Part shown: positions 1 to 8,233 of the stretch, piece after piece | Layout of the letters: each line of letters opens with the position of its first letter | Position numbering within the stretch: position 1 is the first letter of the stretch | Source: Thermoplasmata archaeon | GTDB taxonomy: Archaea; Thermoplasmatota; Thermoplasmata; Lutacidiplasmatales; UBA184 | Length of the DNA: 13,783 nt | Direction of reading: 5' to 3' | NCBI GenBank assembly: GCA_030042815.1 | Contig: JASHYY010000069.1 | Span: 1-13,783, forward strand | The notes under the pieces: model-generated | What the model was told of the DNA's origin: nothing | Databases searched by the model: none | What the model saw: the letters and a program-made list of their open reading frames with translations, nothing else | Program-made: the position numbers and the translations under genes

Positions 1-3000
1 GGACGCGTCGTCGCCTCGGTGCTGAACACGACGAGCCTGATCGGCGTCGTGGACCTCAACTCCACCGGCATCCAGGCCGACGATCTGTTCCAAGGCGCGC
101 CCGACGGCTTCGCCGTCCAGCTCAACGCGGTCCTAACGAACGTGACCCTCTTCGGCACGACAGGCTACTCGTTCTGGGTTCAGAACGTCGTCGAGTACTA
201 CCCGACCACTGGCTTCGTCGACCTGGTCACGAACATCTGGAACTTCTCCGGGGTGCAGCTCTCTCCCAACTACCTTTACTCGACCAGCGGAACCTTCTAT
301 TCGGACGATTTCAGCGACTACGGCACGCTCGGTTTCTACTATTCCAACTACACCCTCCAGGGGGTTACCGAACCTTTCGAACTTACGCTCACCATGACTT
401 CGAGCCTGGTCCCAATCTACGTGGGGAACTCGTCGTATTCCGCCAATTCGGTGACTTTCGGCGCGTCAGTTACCTACGACAGTGTCGGGCCGTTCAACTT
501 CCCGGATTTGGACCAGGTGACCTTTGACTCGATCTCGAACAGCGCTCCCGTGAGCGTCGGGGCCGCCGCCCTCTACACCGCGAGCGGCACCCAGCTCAAC
601 CCTCTCGACCTGACGGACGATTTCGAGCTCGTGATCTGCGGACCCGGAGGGGGGAGCAACGTGGACATCGGGGACGCGAACGTCGACCTAAGCCTGAGCA
701 CCTGGAACTCCGATTCCAACGCCTGGGACGAGATCCCAGCGGCGTACAGCTACGGCGGCGACACCGGCGAAACGTCGACGGGAGGGAGCGTCGACTACTT
801 CGGGAACAGCCCGACGTCGTACTACGCCTGGATGACCACCGGGCCTTCCATCCTGACCGGATTGTGGGGAACCGGGGCCCCGGGTGCAGACGGCTACTTG
901 ATGCTCCAAGAGTCGCCGTCCAACGCGTTCAACTTCTTCACCTACGACGGCGAGAGCGGTTTCTCCACGCCGATCTCGTTCGATCAGGCCTTCGCCCCGA
1001 ACTACGGAGGGCAGAACCCGACGTACTATCTGATGCCGGGGCACTACACCATCTTCTCGGAACTCGCGGACTACACCACCGAGACCACCCAGGTCGTCGT
1101 GACCTTTGGAGAGAATACGACGACCACGATCTCGCTGACGCCCGATTCCGACCTCGGGGTCTACACGCCGCTCTGGGCGTTCTCGAATGCGGAGGTCGCC
1201 GAGTTCGCCACGTCGGGGTCCGGATTGCCGGGCACGCCCTACGTGCTGGTCAACGATCAACCCGCTTCGTTCTCGGCGAACTTCGGGCTGTACAACGATT
1301 ACGCGTACCCTGTCTTTCCCGGAGTATTCCTTCAAGGCACCGACTCGTCCGTGGAACTGTACGAGCCCCCCAGTTTCAGTGCCAACACGAACGATACTCA
1401 GCCCTGGGGTGACGACCTTCCCCAGATGAACGACCTTCAGTACTGGTTCTGGGACGTCAGCAACGTCGCCATCGTGAATGCGACGAACATCAGCGGCTGG
1501 TTCGGCGAGATGGGGTACTCCCCGTTGTACTTCAATCCGTTTAACGTCGTCTTCTACGACTCGTCGGACAACCTGGTCGCCGGCAACGCGTTCCTCACCG
1601 AGAGCGAGGCACTGTTGATGTACACCGGCACCTCCGCGCCCGACTACAACACCGTCTGGGGAAACCAGTTCGTCCAGATCACACCGCCGCGTGGATGCCC
1701 GGCATCGACCAGCTGCCTCGGGCTTCTTCCCTACGACTTCGGTCTTGGGGTGGAGATCGGCGAGAACTCCGACCTCATCTACAACAACCTGTTCGCGACT
1801 CCGACGACGGCGTGGCTACTGCCTCTCAATCTCGTGACCGGCCTACCCGAGTTGTACCCCGATAACCAGTGGAACATCCCCTCGGAGGCCGCTTCGATCA
1901 CCAATTACCTCGTCGGCGGGACCACTCTCTCTACGAGCCCCAGTGCAACGGGGGGATTCCCTACGATTCCCCTGACCGGCAGCATCGTCCATGGCACGAC
2001 TCAGGGGGGCAACTCCTGGTGGGACCAGGGAGTCTCCCTCAACTGGGACAACGGCGCGGTGAATACCGTGACGGCCGTCTACGACGAGAACGCCCCCACG
2101 CTCCTCGATCCGCTGAGCGGGTACCCGACGTACTTGGCGGCGGTGTCGTCAACGGAGTACCCGTGCAACCCCGCGGAGTCGTACAGCTCGTACGTCGCCG
2201 ACCCCGTGGGATACTATTGCGCGACCTACATCTACGGAACCCTGGGCGGGGACAACGCGCCGCTTGCGACACTCACCGAGTCGGTCTCGTTCGAGGCGGA
2301 GGGGGCACTGGGAGGCACGTGGGGCGCATCGATCTGCGGTCCGTCCGCCAAGCCCCCCGGGGGCCCCCCTCCCAGTTGCGGGCCTTCGGCGAAGCCTCCC
2401 GGCGGCGTTCCCCCGGGGGAGGCTAGCGGCGAGTCCCTCTGGTTGTATACCAGCTTTACCACGAGCGCGAGCGAAGTCAACATCTTGCTTCCCCCCGAGG
2501 CGTACACCTGGTCCATCCCGGTATCTCCGCCGGAGCAAGCCCCCGAGACCCAGATCGGCACGTTGACCGTGAGCGGTACTCCGAGCTCACCCGCGCCGCC
2601 GACCCCCGTCGTGACTTCGTTCGTCCCGGGCTACACGGAGACGGTCACCGAATCCGGCCTCCCGCCGGGAAGCGTCTGGTGGTTCAACGTGACGGGCCGC
2701 CTGTCGCTCGACGACTCCACCACCGGATCCACGAGCACGGTCAACACGATCACCGACGTCCTGCCCGACGGGACGTTCAACTACGCCATCAGCGGGCCGA
2801 ACGGCTATGCGGTCGTCGCCGGCTCCACCACCGGGACGTTCACCGTGGACAACGCGAACCCGCCCGGAATCTCCGTGACGTTCGCGGACGATCTCGCGAT
2901 TTCACCCCGAGCGGCGCCGAACCCGACGGAGGTGGGCGGGACGGTGACGGTATCGGCGGGGGATACGGGCGGTGTGGGTCCGTACAACTATGTTTGGAGC

Positions 3001-4239
3001 GGGTCGGTGGCGGGCTGCACGGTGTCGAGCGAGACCACCGAAACGTTCGGCTGCACCCCGACCGCGGCGGGATCGTCCACGATCGAGCTCACCGAAACGG
3101 ACTCTGCTGGAGCCACGGCGACCGGCTCGTTTTCGTTGACGGTCGATGCGACGCTGGCGGTGGCGCCGTCGGCAAGTCCGAATCCTGTTGCGATGGGCGC
3201 TTCCACGACGATTTCCGCCGGTGACACGGGCGGAGTGGGTCCCTACACCTACGACTGGGGCGGGACGGTACCGGGTTGCGCGGTGGCGACCAAGACCTCC
3301 GAATCGTTCAGCTGCGCCCCGACGACGGCCGGGTCCTATACGATCTCCCTGACAGAGACGGACTCTCTCGGACACACGGCGTCCGGCTCGCTCGTGCTGG
3401 TGGTGAAAGTCGCGCCGGCGATCACGGTGTCGCCGATGCAAGGGCCTATCGGAGCGACGGGAACCGTGACGGGGAGCGGGTTCACGCCCACTTCCGGAGC
3501 TACCGTCACGGGAGCCGGCGTCGCGCTGACGCCGAGCGGGTGCACGGTCGGTACGTTCAGCGGGACGAAGATCACGACGACCGCGAGCGGCACGTTCGAC
3601 TGCACCTTCAAGGTCCCGATCACGCTCCCGGGCTCCTACCCTGTGGTGGGCCACGACGTGGCGACGGGCGCGACGACCGCGACCCAGACCTTCACGGTCA
3701 CCCTTCCGTTGATCTCGGTCTCCCCGAAGCAGGGGCCGGTGGGTGCGACGGTGTCCGTGTCGGGGACAGGATTCTCGGTAGCGACCACACTGAAGTCCGT
3801 GGTCTTCGATGGAGTGTCGATCTCCACCTGCACGGGCGGCTCGCTGCTAACGAGCGCGTCGGGCTCCTTCAGTTGCACGTTCGCGGTCCCTGCCGGGACC
3901 TCAGGCACGATCGTGACCGCCACGGACGTGGGCGGACTGACGGCGATCGGTTCGTTCACGGTGACGACGCCCAAGATCACGTTGTCGCCGACCTCGGGAG
4001 CACCCGGCGCGACGGTAACGGTGTCGGGGACGGGCTTCTCGGTGTCGACGACGTTGAAGTCGCTCGCGTTCAACGGCGTGAAGATCACCGGTTGCACCAG
4101 TGGCTCCCTGACGACTACGGCGACGGGGACGTTCAGCTGCTCGTTCAAGGTACCGAGCGGTACCCCGGTGTCGACCGTCACCGTGTCGGCGACGGACGTG
4201 GGGGGACAGGTCGCCACGGCGAGCTTCAGAGTGACGTAG
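1..4239 (+). CDS. Thermopsin-family (peptidase A5) secreted giant protein, 5' end missing
   Basis: The frame is open from base 1, so the true start, signal peptide and first part of the catalytic domain lie outside the window; 1412 residues are visible. The first ~300 residues match thermopsin: a QLNAVL strand, YSFWVQNVVEYY, NIWNFSG, and a glycine-rich GPGGGSN segment followed by GGDTGETSTGG. Thermopsins are acid-active extracellular proteases; their catalytic residues are not firmly established, so activity cannot be judged here. The middle (about nt 920-2560) is a long beta-rich, Asn/Tyr/Trp-rich extension with elements such as NLVAGNAF and SDLIYNNLF, as in large Thermoplasmata thermopsins. 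The end holds an Ig-like unit (2641-2889), two PKD-like repeats and three IPT/TIG-like repeats. No C-terminal hydrophobic anchor is visible, so the protein is probably released or held non-covalently. The family call is confident; protease activity and substrate are inferred. No promoter is visible for it. Confidence 0.85.
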   Translation, partial: GRVVASVLNTTSLIGVVDLNSTGIQADDLFQGAPDGFAVQLNAVLTNVTLFGTTGYSFWVQNVVEYYPTTGFVDLVTNIWNFSGVQLSPNYLYSTSGTFYSDDFSDYGTLGFYYSNYTLQGVTEPFELTLTMTSSLVPIYVGNSSYSANSVTFGASVTYDSVGPFNFPDLDQVTFDSISNSAPVSVGAAALYTASGTQLNPLDLTDDFELVICGPGGGSNVDIGDANVDLSLSTWNSDSNAWDEIPAAYSYGGDTGETSTGGSVDYFGNSPTSYYAWMTTGPSILTGLWGTGAPGADGYLMLQESPSNAFNFFTYDGESGFSTPISFDQAFAPNYGGQNPTYYLMPGHYTIFSELADYTTETTQVVVTFGENTTTTISLTPDSDLGVYTPLWAFSNAEVAEFATSGSGLPGTPYVLVNDQPASFSANFGLYNDYAYPVFPGVFLQGTDSSVELYEPPSFSANTNDTQPWGDDLPQMNDLQYWFWDVSNVAIVNATNISGWFGEMGYSPLYFNPFNVVFYDSSDNLVAGNAFLTESEALLMYTGTSAPDYNTVWGNQFVQITPPRGCPASTSCLGLLPYDFGLGVEIGENSDLIYNNLFATPTTAWLLPLNLVTGLPELYPDNQWNIPSEAASITNYLVGGTTLSTSPSATGGFPTIPLTGSIVHGTTQGGNSWWDQGVSLNWDNGAVNTVTAVYDENAPTLLDPLSGYPTYLAAVSSTEYPCNPAESYSSYVADPVGYYCATYIYGTLGGDNAPLATLTESVSFEAEGALGGTWGASICGPSAKPPGGPPPSCGPSAKPPGGVPPGEASGESLWLYTSFTTSASEVNILLPPEAYTWSIPVSPPEQAPETQIGTLTVSGTPSSPAPPTPVVTSFVPGYTETVTESGLPPGSVWWFNVTGRLSLDDSTTGSTSTVNTITDVLPDGTFNYAISGPNGYAVVAGSTTGTFTVDNANPPGISVTFADDLAISPRAAPNPTEVGGTVTVSAGDTGGVGPYNYVWSGSVAGCTVSSETTETFGCTPTAAGSSTIELTETDSAGATATGSFSLTVDATLAVAPSASPNPVAMGASTTISAGDTGGVGPYTYDWGGTVPGCAVATKTSESFSCAPTTAGSYTISLTETDSLGHTASGSLVLVVKVAPAITVSPMQGPIGATGTVTGSGFTPTSGATVTGAGVALTPSGCTVGTFSGTKITTTASGTFDCTFKVPITLPGSYPVVGHDVATGATTATQTFTVTLPLISVSPKQGPVGATVSVSGTGFSVATTLKSVVFDGVSISTCTGGSLLTSASGSFSCTFAVPAGTSGTIVTATDVGGLTAIGSFTVTTPKITLSPTSGAPGATVTVSGTGFSVSTTLKSLAFNGVKITGCTSGSLTTTATGTFSCSFKVPSGTPVSTVTVSATDVGGQVATASFRVT
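2335..2406 (+). repeat. Duplicated Cys-Pro-Gly peptide inside the thermopsin-like gene
   Basis: The ten residues CGPSAKPPGG are encoded twice (2335-2364 and 2377-2406), separated by PPPS. The peptides are identical, but six of the ten codons differ by synonymous changes. The segment interrupts an otherwise beta-strand-like region (GGTWGASI before, ESLWLYTSF after), so it looks like an inserted proline-rich loop with two cysteines. Confidence 0.8.
2890..3411 (+). repeat. Two tandem PKD-like repeats of the thermopsin-like protein
   Basis: Units 2890-3144 and 3145-3411 each read ...SxSPNPxxxG, then SAGDTGGVGPYxYxW, a GC pair, an FxC motif, and a final strand TETDSxGxTAxGS. The shared GGVGPY-Y-W core resembles PKD-type Ig folds of archaeal and bacterial surface proteins. 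Each unit has exactly two cysteines, placed as if to form one intradomain disulfide. Role inferred: stalk or adhesion module. Confidence 0.75.
3412..4236 (+). repeat. Three tandem IPT/TIG-like repeats at the thermopsin C-terminus
   Basis: Units start at about 3412, 3709 and 3973. Each opens with I-x-[VL]-SP-x-x-GP/A-GAT and GTGFS or GSGFT, typical of IPT/TIG Ig-like folds. Units 2 and 3 are especially close (both have TTLKS followed by F-x-G-V). Each carries a Cys pair: one after the F-x-G-V strand region and one in FxC-[TS]-F. The gene stops directly after the third unit, with no membrane anchor. Confidence 0.75.
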
Positions 4240-4262
4240 GCGCGCGGGACGGCTGCCCTCGA

Positions 4263-4269
4263 TATTATT
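4263..4269 (+). promoter_or_regulatory. TATA-like box of the cyclase gene (leaderless)
   Basis: TATTATT is an isolated AT-rich island in GC-rich DNA, in the 53-nt gap after the thermopsin stop. Its centre is 27 nt upstream of the GTG at 4293, so transcription would begin at or within a base or two of the start codon. No Shine-Dalgarno sequence precedes the GTG, consistent with leaderless translation. This decides the start codon. Confidence 0.65.
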
Positions 4270-4292
4270 CACTCGAAGTTCCATCGGGGACC

Positions 4293-7200
4293 GTGTCGGA
4301 CGGACGACGCCGACTCGCCGCGATCATGTTCACCCACATGGTGGGCTACGCGGCGCTCGCGCAGCGGGACGAGCCGCTGGCCCTGAGCCTGGTCGACGAG
4401 CAGCGCAAGCTAACTCGACCCCTCTTCGACCGATTCCGAGGAAGGGAAGTGAAGACGCTCGGCGACGGGGCGCTCGTGGAGTTCGACAGCGCGCTCCAAG
4501 CCATTCAATGTGCGGCGGAGATACAGCGTCGCCAGTATCTACGGAACTCCGGGCCTAGCGTCGTGTCCGTCGAACTGAGGATCGGGATTCACCTCGGCGA
4601 CGTGGAACAGTACCGTGACGACATCTTTGGCGACGCCGTGAACATCGCGTCACGGATCGAACCGCTGGCCGAGGCGGGAGGAATCTGCGTCACCGGCTCG
4701 ATCCGGGAGCAGGTCCAGAACAAGATCCCCTACCCGCTCACGCTACTGGAGCACACCGTGCTCAAGAACATCGAGTCCCCCGTCGCCGTGTACCGGGCCG
4801 AGCTCCCATGGATCTCTGGTGACGCGTCCGAGACCGCCTCGCGCACGGACCGGGCTTCCGCGCCCCTGCCAGATCTAGGGCACGTTCCCGGAGGACCGCG
4901 CCGGCTCGCCGCGATCATGTTCACGGACATGGTGGGGTTCTCGGCGCTCACGCAGCGGGACGAATCCCTGGCCCTGAGGTTGGTCGACGAGCAGCGGAAA
5001 CTGACGCGGCCCGTGTTCGACCGGTTCCGAGGAAGGGAGGTGAGGACGATGGGCGACGGGGCGATCGTCGAATTCGACAGCGCGCTCGACGCGACCGAGT
5101 GCGCCGTGGCGGTGCAGCGGCACCTCTTCGAGCGGAACCGGGATGCGACCGGGGAACGATTCGAGATTCGGGTAGGGATCCACGCGGGCGACGTCGTCCA
5201 CTCCGGGAGCGATGTCTACGGGGACGCCGTGAACATCGCGTCACGCGTCGAACCGCTGGCCGACGCCGGAGGGGTCTGCATCACCGGCTCGGTCCAGGAG
5301 CAGGTCCAAAACAAGATCCCCTACCCGCTCCGGCTCGTCGAGCACCCCGTCCTGAAGGAGACGGAGTCCCCGGTCGCGGTCTACCGGGTCGAGCTGCCGT
5401 GGACTCCGCCGAGCGTGTCCGAGGCGACCCCGTTCACGGACCGGAAGGCGGAGCTCGACCAACTGCGACGGGGGCTGGCCTCGCTCAAGTCGGGGGAAGG
5501 GACCGTGATGGCGGTCACGGGAGAGGCGGGCATCGGAAAGACCCGCGTGGTCGAGGAGCTCTTGGCCCGTGCGGAGCAGGAGACCGTTCGAGTACTGCGC
5601 GGCCGGGGGGACCGCGGCGGCCTCTCCGTGCCGTTCGCGCCTTGGTCCGAGGCCCTGCGCGAATTTGCCCGCGGCGCCCCGGATCCGCTTCTCGAAAAGC
5701 TGTGCAAGGACTGCGTCCTCGAGGTCAGCCAACTGGTCCCGGAGCTGAACTCCCGCGTCGGGCCGGGAGCGCCTCTCGGACCGGGCGTGGAACTATCTCA
5801 GCCTCGCCTCTTCGAGGGGATCCTTCGATTCCTCGAGAACGTAAGCCGTGACCGCCCCGTGATCGTCCTGCTGGACGATTTTCAGTGGGCGGACAGCGCC
5901 TCGCTTCAACTCTTCGAGTACATTGCCCGACGTCTCGGCGGCCGTCGGGTCCTCGTGCTCGTCGCCTACCGGGACGAGCAGCCCGCGACGCGAGGGACCC
6001 TGGACCTGCTGGTCGCGGGATTGGTCGGCGAGCATCGGCTCGAGCTCGTCCCGTTGAGGCGGTTCGATCCCCCCACGTCGGTGAAGATGCTCGTCCAGAT
6101 GCTTCGGGGCCGGCTGCCTTCCTCGGGCGGGGAACTCGCCCCGTTGCTGATCGAAAAGTCCGGAGGGAATCCTAGGATCCTCGAGTCCCTCCTCGGGTCG
6201 CTGGTCGCGGAAGGGTCCCTCGTGTGGACGGAGGAGGGGTGGGCTCCGCGGCCCGGCGCGGACGTTCAGCTCCCGCCGGAGGTTCAGTCCGTCGCGCGAC
6301 GACGGATCGAGGAGTTCGAGCCGCCCACCGTCGATGCTCTCCGACAGGCCTCCGTGCTCGGATTCCAGTTCTCGTTCGACGCCCTGCAGCGAATGACGGG
6401 GGTCGCTCCCGAGGCGCTCCTGGCTCGCCTCGAGGAGGCGCTCCGCGGCCGCATCCTGGAGGAGCAATCGGTCGGGTCCGGTCGCTCGAGGTACGCCTTC
6501 ACGGACCGGACGGTGCGGGAGACGCTGTACGAGGAGATCAGCCTCGCCCGGCGGTCCCGCTATCATTCGGACGCGGCCCGCGTCCTCCAATCGCTGGCCG
6601 CCGAGGGGCTCCCGGTTCCGGCGGCGGAGCTGGCGAACCACTTCCGTCGCGCCAACGAGTGGGAGGAGGCGCTCGAGTACACCCTCCGTGCCGCCGAGGA
6701 GGCGGCCCGGCTCTACGCGCGCGAGGAGGCCCTCCGCCAGTACGGGTTCGCCCGGGAGCTGTTGGAATCGAGGCCCGACGAGAAGCGCCGGGCGGAGATC
6801 CTGTTCAAGGCCGGCGAACAGCTCGACCTTCTCGGGAAGAACTCGGAGGCCTACCGCTCGAAGTGCGAAGCGGCCGAAGTCTACGAGCATCTCGGCCTCA
6901 ACGTGGAGGCCGGGACGGTCCACGACGCCATCGCCATGAGAATGACCATGAATAACGAGCCCGTCCGAGCGATGGAGCACGTCGATAAGGCCCGTCGGCT
7001 CCTCGAGACCGGACCGCCGAGCGTCGAGCTCGCCCGTCTCTACCACGTCACGGCGTTGGTGAAGTTCCAGGAGGTGCGCATGCCCGAGGCGGCCGAAAAC
7101 TGGCTCCGCGCGATCGACGTCGCGAGGAAGGTCGGGGCGCTTCGGGAGGAAGCGTCGGCTCGCATGATGCTGGCCTGTGTCGTTCCGACCGAGGAGAGCG

Positions 7201-8162
7201 GGAAGGTCTGGGAGTATCTCGACACCGCGCTCGACCTGGCCACGCGGGCGGGAGAGAGAGTCGTGGTGACGAACGCGATGATTCTCCAGGCGATCGCGCT
7301 CCTCCAGATGCGCGGGGACGGAAGGGGCGCGCGGCGGAGGGCGGAGGATACGATCGAGTACTCTCGGAGGGGGGAGGACAAGCTCTTCGAGATGTTCGTG
7401 AAGGGGTCGGTCCTGACCCACGTCGAGTGGCGGCTGGGGGACCTCGAGCGAGCCGAGCGTATCGCGCTCGAGCACCGTACCTTCGCCGCCGGTGACCCTC
7501 GCCGCGAGCGACCGTTCGCGATCGTTGTCCTCGCCGAGGTGGCGCTCGCGCGGGGCGAGACGGACCGCGCGGAGAAGTTCCTCTGGGAGGCCGAGCGTCT
7601 GCTGGCCGAAGGCGGGGATTGGGGGGAGAGGGCGCAGGCCCAGATCGCCCTCGGCCGATGCGCGCTGCGGCGAAGGAAGCCCCTCTCGGCCGTCGATCAC
7701 CTCCGGACGGCCTGCGACCTCTGCCGCAAGGCGGGACCCCCCGCGATGGACGCCATTGGCCTTTTCGAAGCCCTCTCCCTGATCGTTCGGGCGTTCCTGG
7801 ACGCCGACCACCTCGACGAAGCGGAGGGAAGCCTTCGGGAGCTCGCGGACCTCGCCGAGAGGTTTGGAGAGGACCTGGGGCACGCGTTCCGCACCCGCGC
7901 GGAGGGTTGGGCGCGGATGGCCCGTCCTGGAGACTCCTCCGCCATCGCTCCGCTCGAGGAATCGGTCCGCCTATGGAAGCGGATCGGATGGCAGTACGAG
8001 TGGGCCGAGACGCTGCTCTGGCTCGCCTCGGCGTACCGACGTGCGGGAGAGGGCGCGCGGTCGACGGCGCTGACCGACCAGGCCGACGAGTTCCTCTCTA
8101 AGGTGGGTGCCCAACCCGACCTCGGGGAGGCCGGTTCCGTTCCGGGTTCTGCCGGTTCGTAG
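4293..8162 (+). CDS. Tandem class III cyclase - AAA/STAND ATPase - TPR-like signalling protein
   Basis: This 1289-residue protein starts at GTG 4293, set by the TATA box 27 nt upstream. The first cyclase domain (~8-173) has FTHMVGY with His15 where a metal Asp is expected, Lys54, Asp58 (GDG), Asp110, Asn117 and Arg121. The second (~205-370) has FTDMVGF (Asp212), Arg251 in the Lys position, Asp255, Asp307, Asn314 and Arg318. An AAA_16-like NTPase follows (FTDR near 381; Walker A GEAGIGKT at 410-417; Walker B VIVLLDD with Asp528/Asp529). From about residue 750 the chain is Ala/Glu/Leu/Arg-rich helical repeats like TPR. No transmembrane segment is seen, so it is probably cytosolic. Such architectures are common in bacteria as presumed ligand-sensing nucleotide cyclases. 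cAMP or cGMP production is inferred; the signal and effector are unknown. Confidence 0.88.
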   Translation: MSDGRRRLAAIMFTHMVGYAALAQRDEPLALSLVDEQRKLTRPLFDRFRGREVKTLGDGALVEFDSALQAIQCAAEIQRRQYLRNSGPSVVSVELRIGIHLGDVEQYRDDIFGDAVNIASRIEPLAEAGGICVTGSIREQVQNKIPYPLTLLEHTVLKNIESPVAVYRAELPWISGDASETASRTDRASAPLPDLGHVPGGPRRLAAIMFTDMVGFSALTQRDESLALRLVDEQRKLTRPVFDRFRGREVRTMGDGAIVEFDSALDATECAVAVQRHLFERNRDATGERFEIRVGIHAGDVVHSGSDVYGDAVNIASRVEPLADAGGVCITGSVQEQVQNKIPYPLRLVEHPVLKETESPVAVYRVELPWTPPSVSEATPFTDRKAELDQLRRGLASLKSGEGTVMAVTGEAGIGKTRVVEELLARAEQETVRVLRGRGDRGGLSVPFAPWSEALREFARGAPDPLLEKLCKDCVLEVSQLVPELNSRVGPGAPLGPGVELSQPRLFEGILRFLENVSRDRPVIVLLDDFQWADSASLQLFEYIARRLGGRRVLVLVAYRDEQPATRGTLDLLVAGLVGEHRLELVPLRRFDPPTSVKMLVQMLRGRLPSSGGELAPLLIEKSGGNPRILESLLGSLVAEGSLVWTEEGWAPRPGADVQLPPEVQSVARRRIEEFEPPTVDALRQASVLGFQFSFDALQRMTGVAPEALLARLEEALRGRILEEQSVGSGRSRYAFTDRTVRETLYEEISLARRSRYHSDAARVLQSLAAEGLPVPAAELANHFRRANEWEEALEYTLRAAEEAARLYAREEALRQYGFARELLESRPDEKRRAEILFKAGEQLDLLGKNSEAYRSKCEAAEVYEHLGLNVEAGTVHDAIAMRMTMNNEPVRAMEHVDKARRLLETGPPSVELARLYHVTALVKFQEVRMPEAAENWLRAIDVARKVGALREEASARMMLACVVPTEESGKVWEYLDTALDLATRAGERVVVTNAMILQAIALLQMRGDGRGARRRAEDTIEYSRRGEDKLFEMFVKGSVLTHVEWRLGDLERAERIALEHRTFAAGDPRRERPFAIVVLAEVALARGETDRAEKFLWEAERLLAEGGDWGERAQAQIALGRCALRRRKPLSAVDHLRTACDLCRKAGPPAMDAIGLFEALSLIVRAFLDADHLDEAEGSLRELADLAERFGEDLGHAFRTRAEGWARMARPGDSSAIAPLEESVRLWKRIGWQYEWAETLLWLASAYRRAGEGARSTALTDQADEFLSKVGAQPDLGEAGSVPGSAGS
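4311..5402 (+). repeat. Tandem duplication of the cyclase domain (period 591 nt)
   Basis: Copies 4311-4811 and 4902-5402 align over 166-167 codons without net insertion or deletion: start (LAAIMF), catalytic residues and end (ELPW) are all offset by exactly 591 nt (197 codons). About 116 of 166 residues are identical by hand count, and DNA identity is high in places (for example ctcgccgcgatcatgttcac is identical in both). A 30-residue linker separates them. Confidence 0.9.
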
Positions 8163-8202
8163 TACGCCCGCGGCCGAGCTCCCCGGGATTCAGGGGTATT
8201 CT

Positions 8203-8226
8203 CTTCGCGGGGACTGTACCGCGAAG
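8203..8226. terminator. Hairpin between convergent cyclase and nitrilase genes
   Basis: CTTCGCGG (8203-8210) and CCGCGAAG (8219-8226) form a perfect 8-bp stem with an 8-nt loop, in the 71-nt gap between two convergent stop codons. It could affect 3' ends of both transcripts. There is no T-tract on either side, and archaeal termination usually relies on U-rich runs, so the terminator role is only inferred from position. Confidence 0.35.
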
Positions 8227-8233
8227 CGCACCG

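Noticed and set aside
2351..2370. A run of C and G bases in the thermopsin gene as a possible sequencing frameshift
   Set aside because: The reading frame stays coherent on both sides, and the encoded CGPSAKPPGG is repeated intact downstream with different codons, so the run is genuine coding sequence.
3276..4292. Extension of the cyclase frame upstream of GTG 4293 into the thermopsin gene
   Set aside because: The upstream translation is Arg/Asp-rich and domain-free, lies in a shifted frame of the PKD/TIG repeats, and includes the TATA box itself.
4326..4328. ATG 4326 as start of the cyclase protein
   Set aside because: It would remove part of the first beta strand (LAAIMF), which is present in the duplicated copy, and does not fit the TATA spacing as well as GTG 4293.
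5793..7883. A 696-codon open frame on the minus strand opposite the ATPase/TPR part of the cyclase protein
   Set aside because: It is the complement of a frame with strong domain evidence. High-GC third positions remove stop codons on the opposite strand, and its product shows no recognisable domain and has biased composition.
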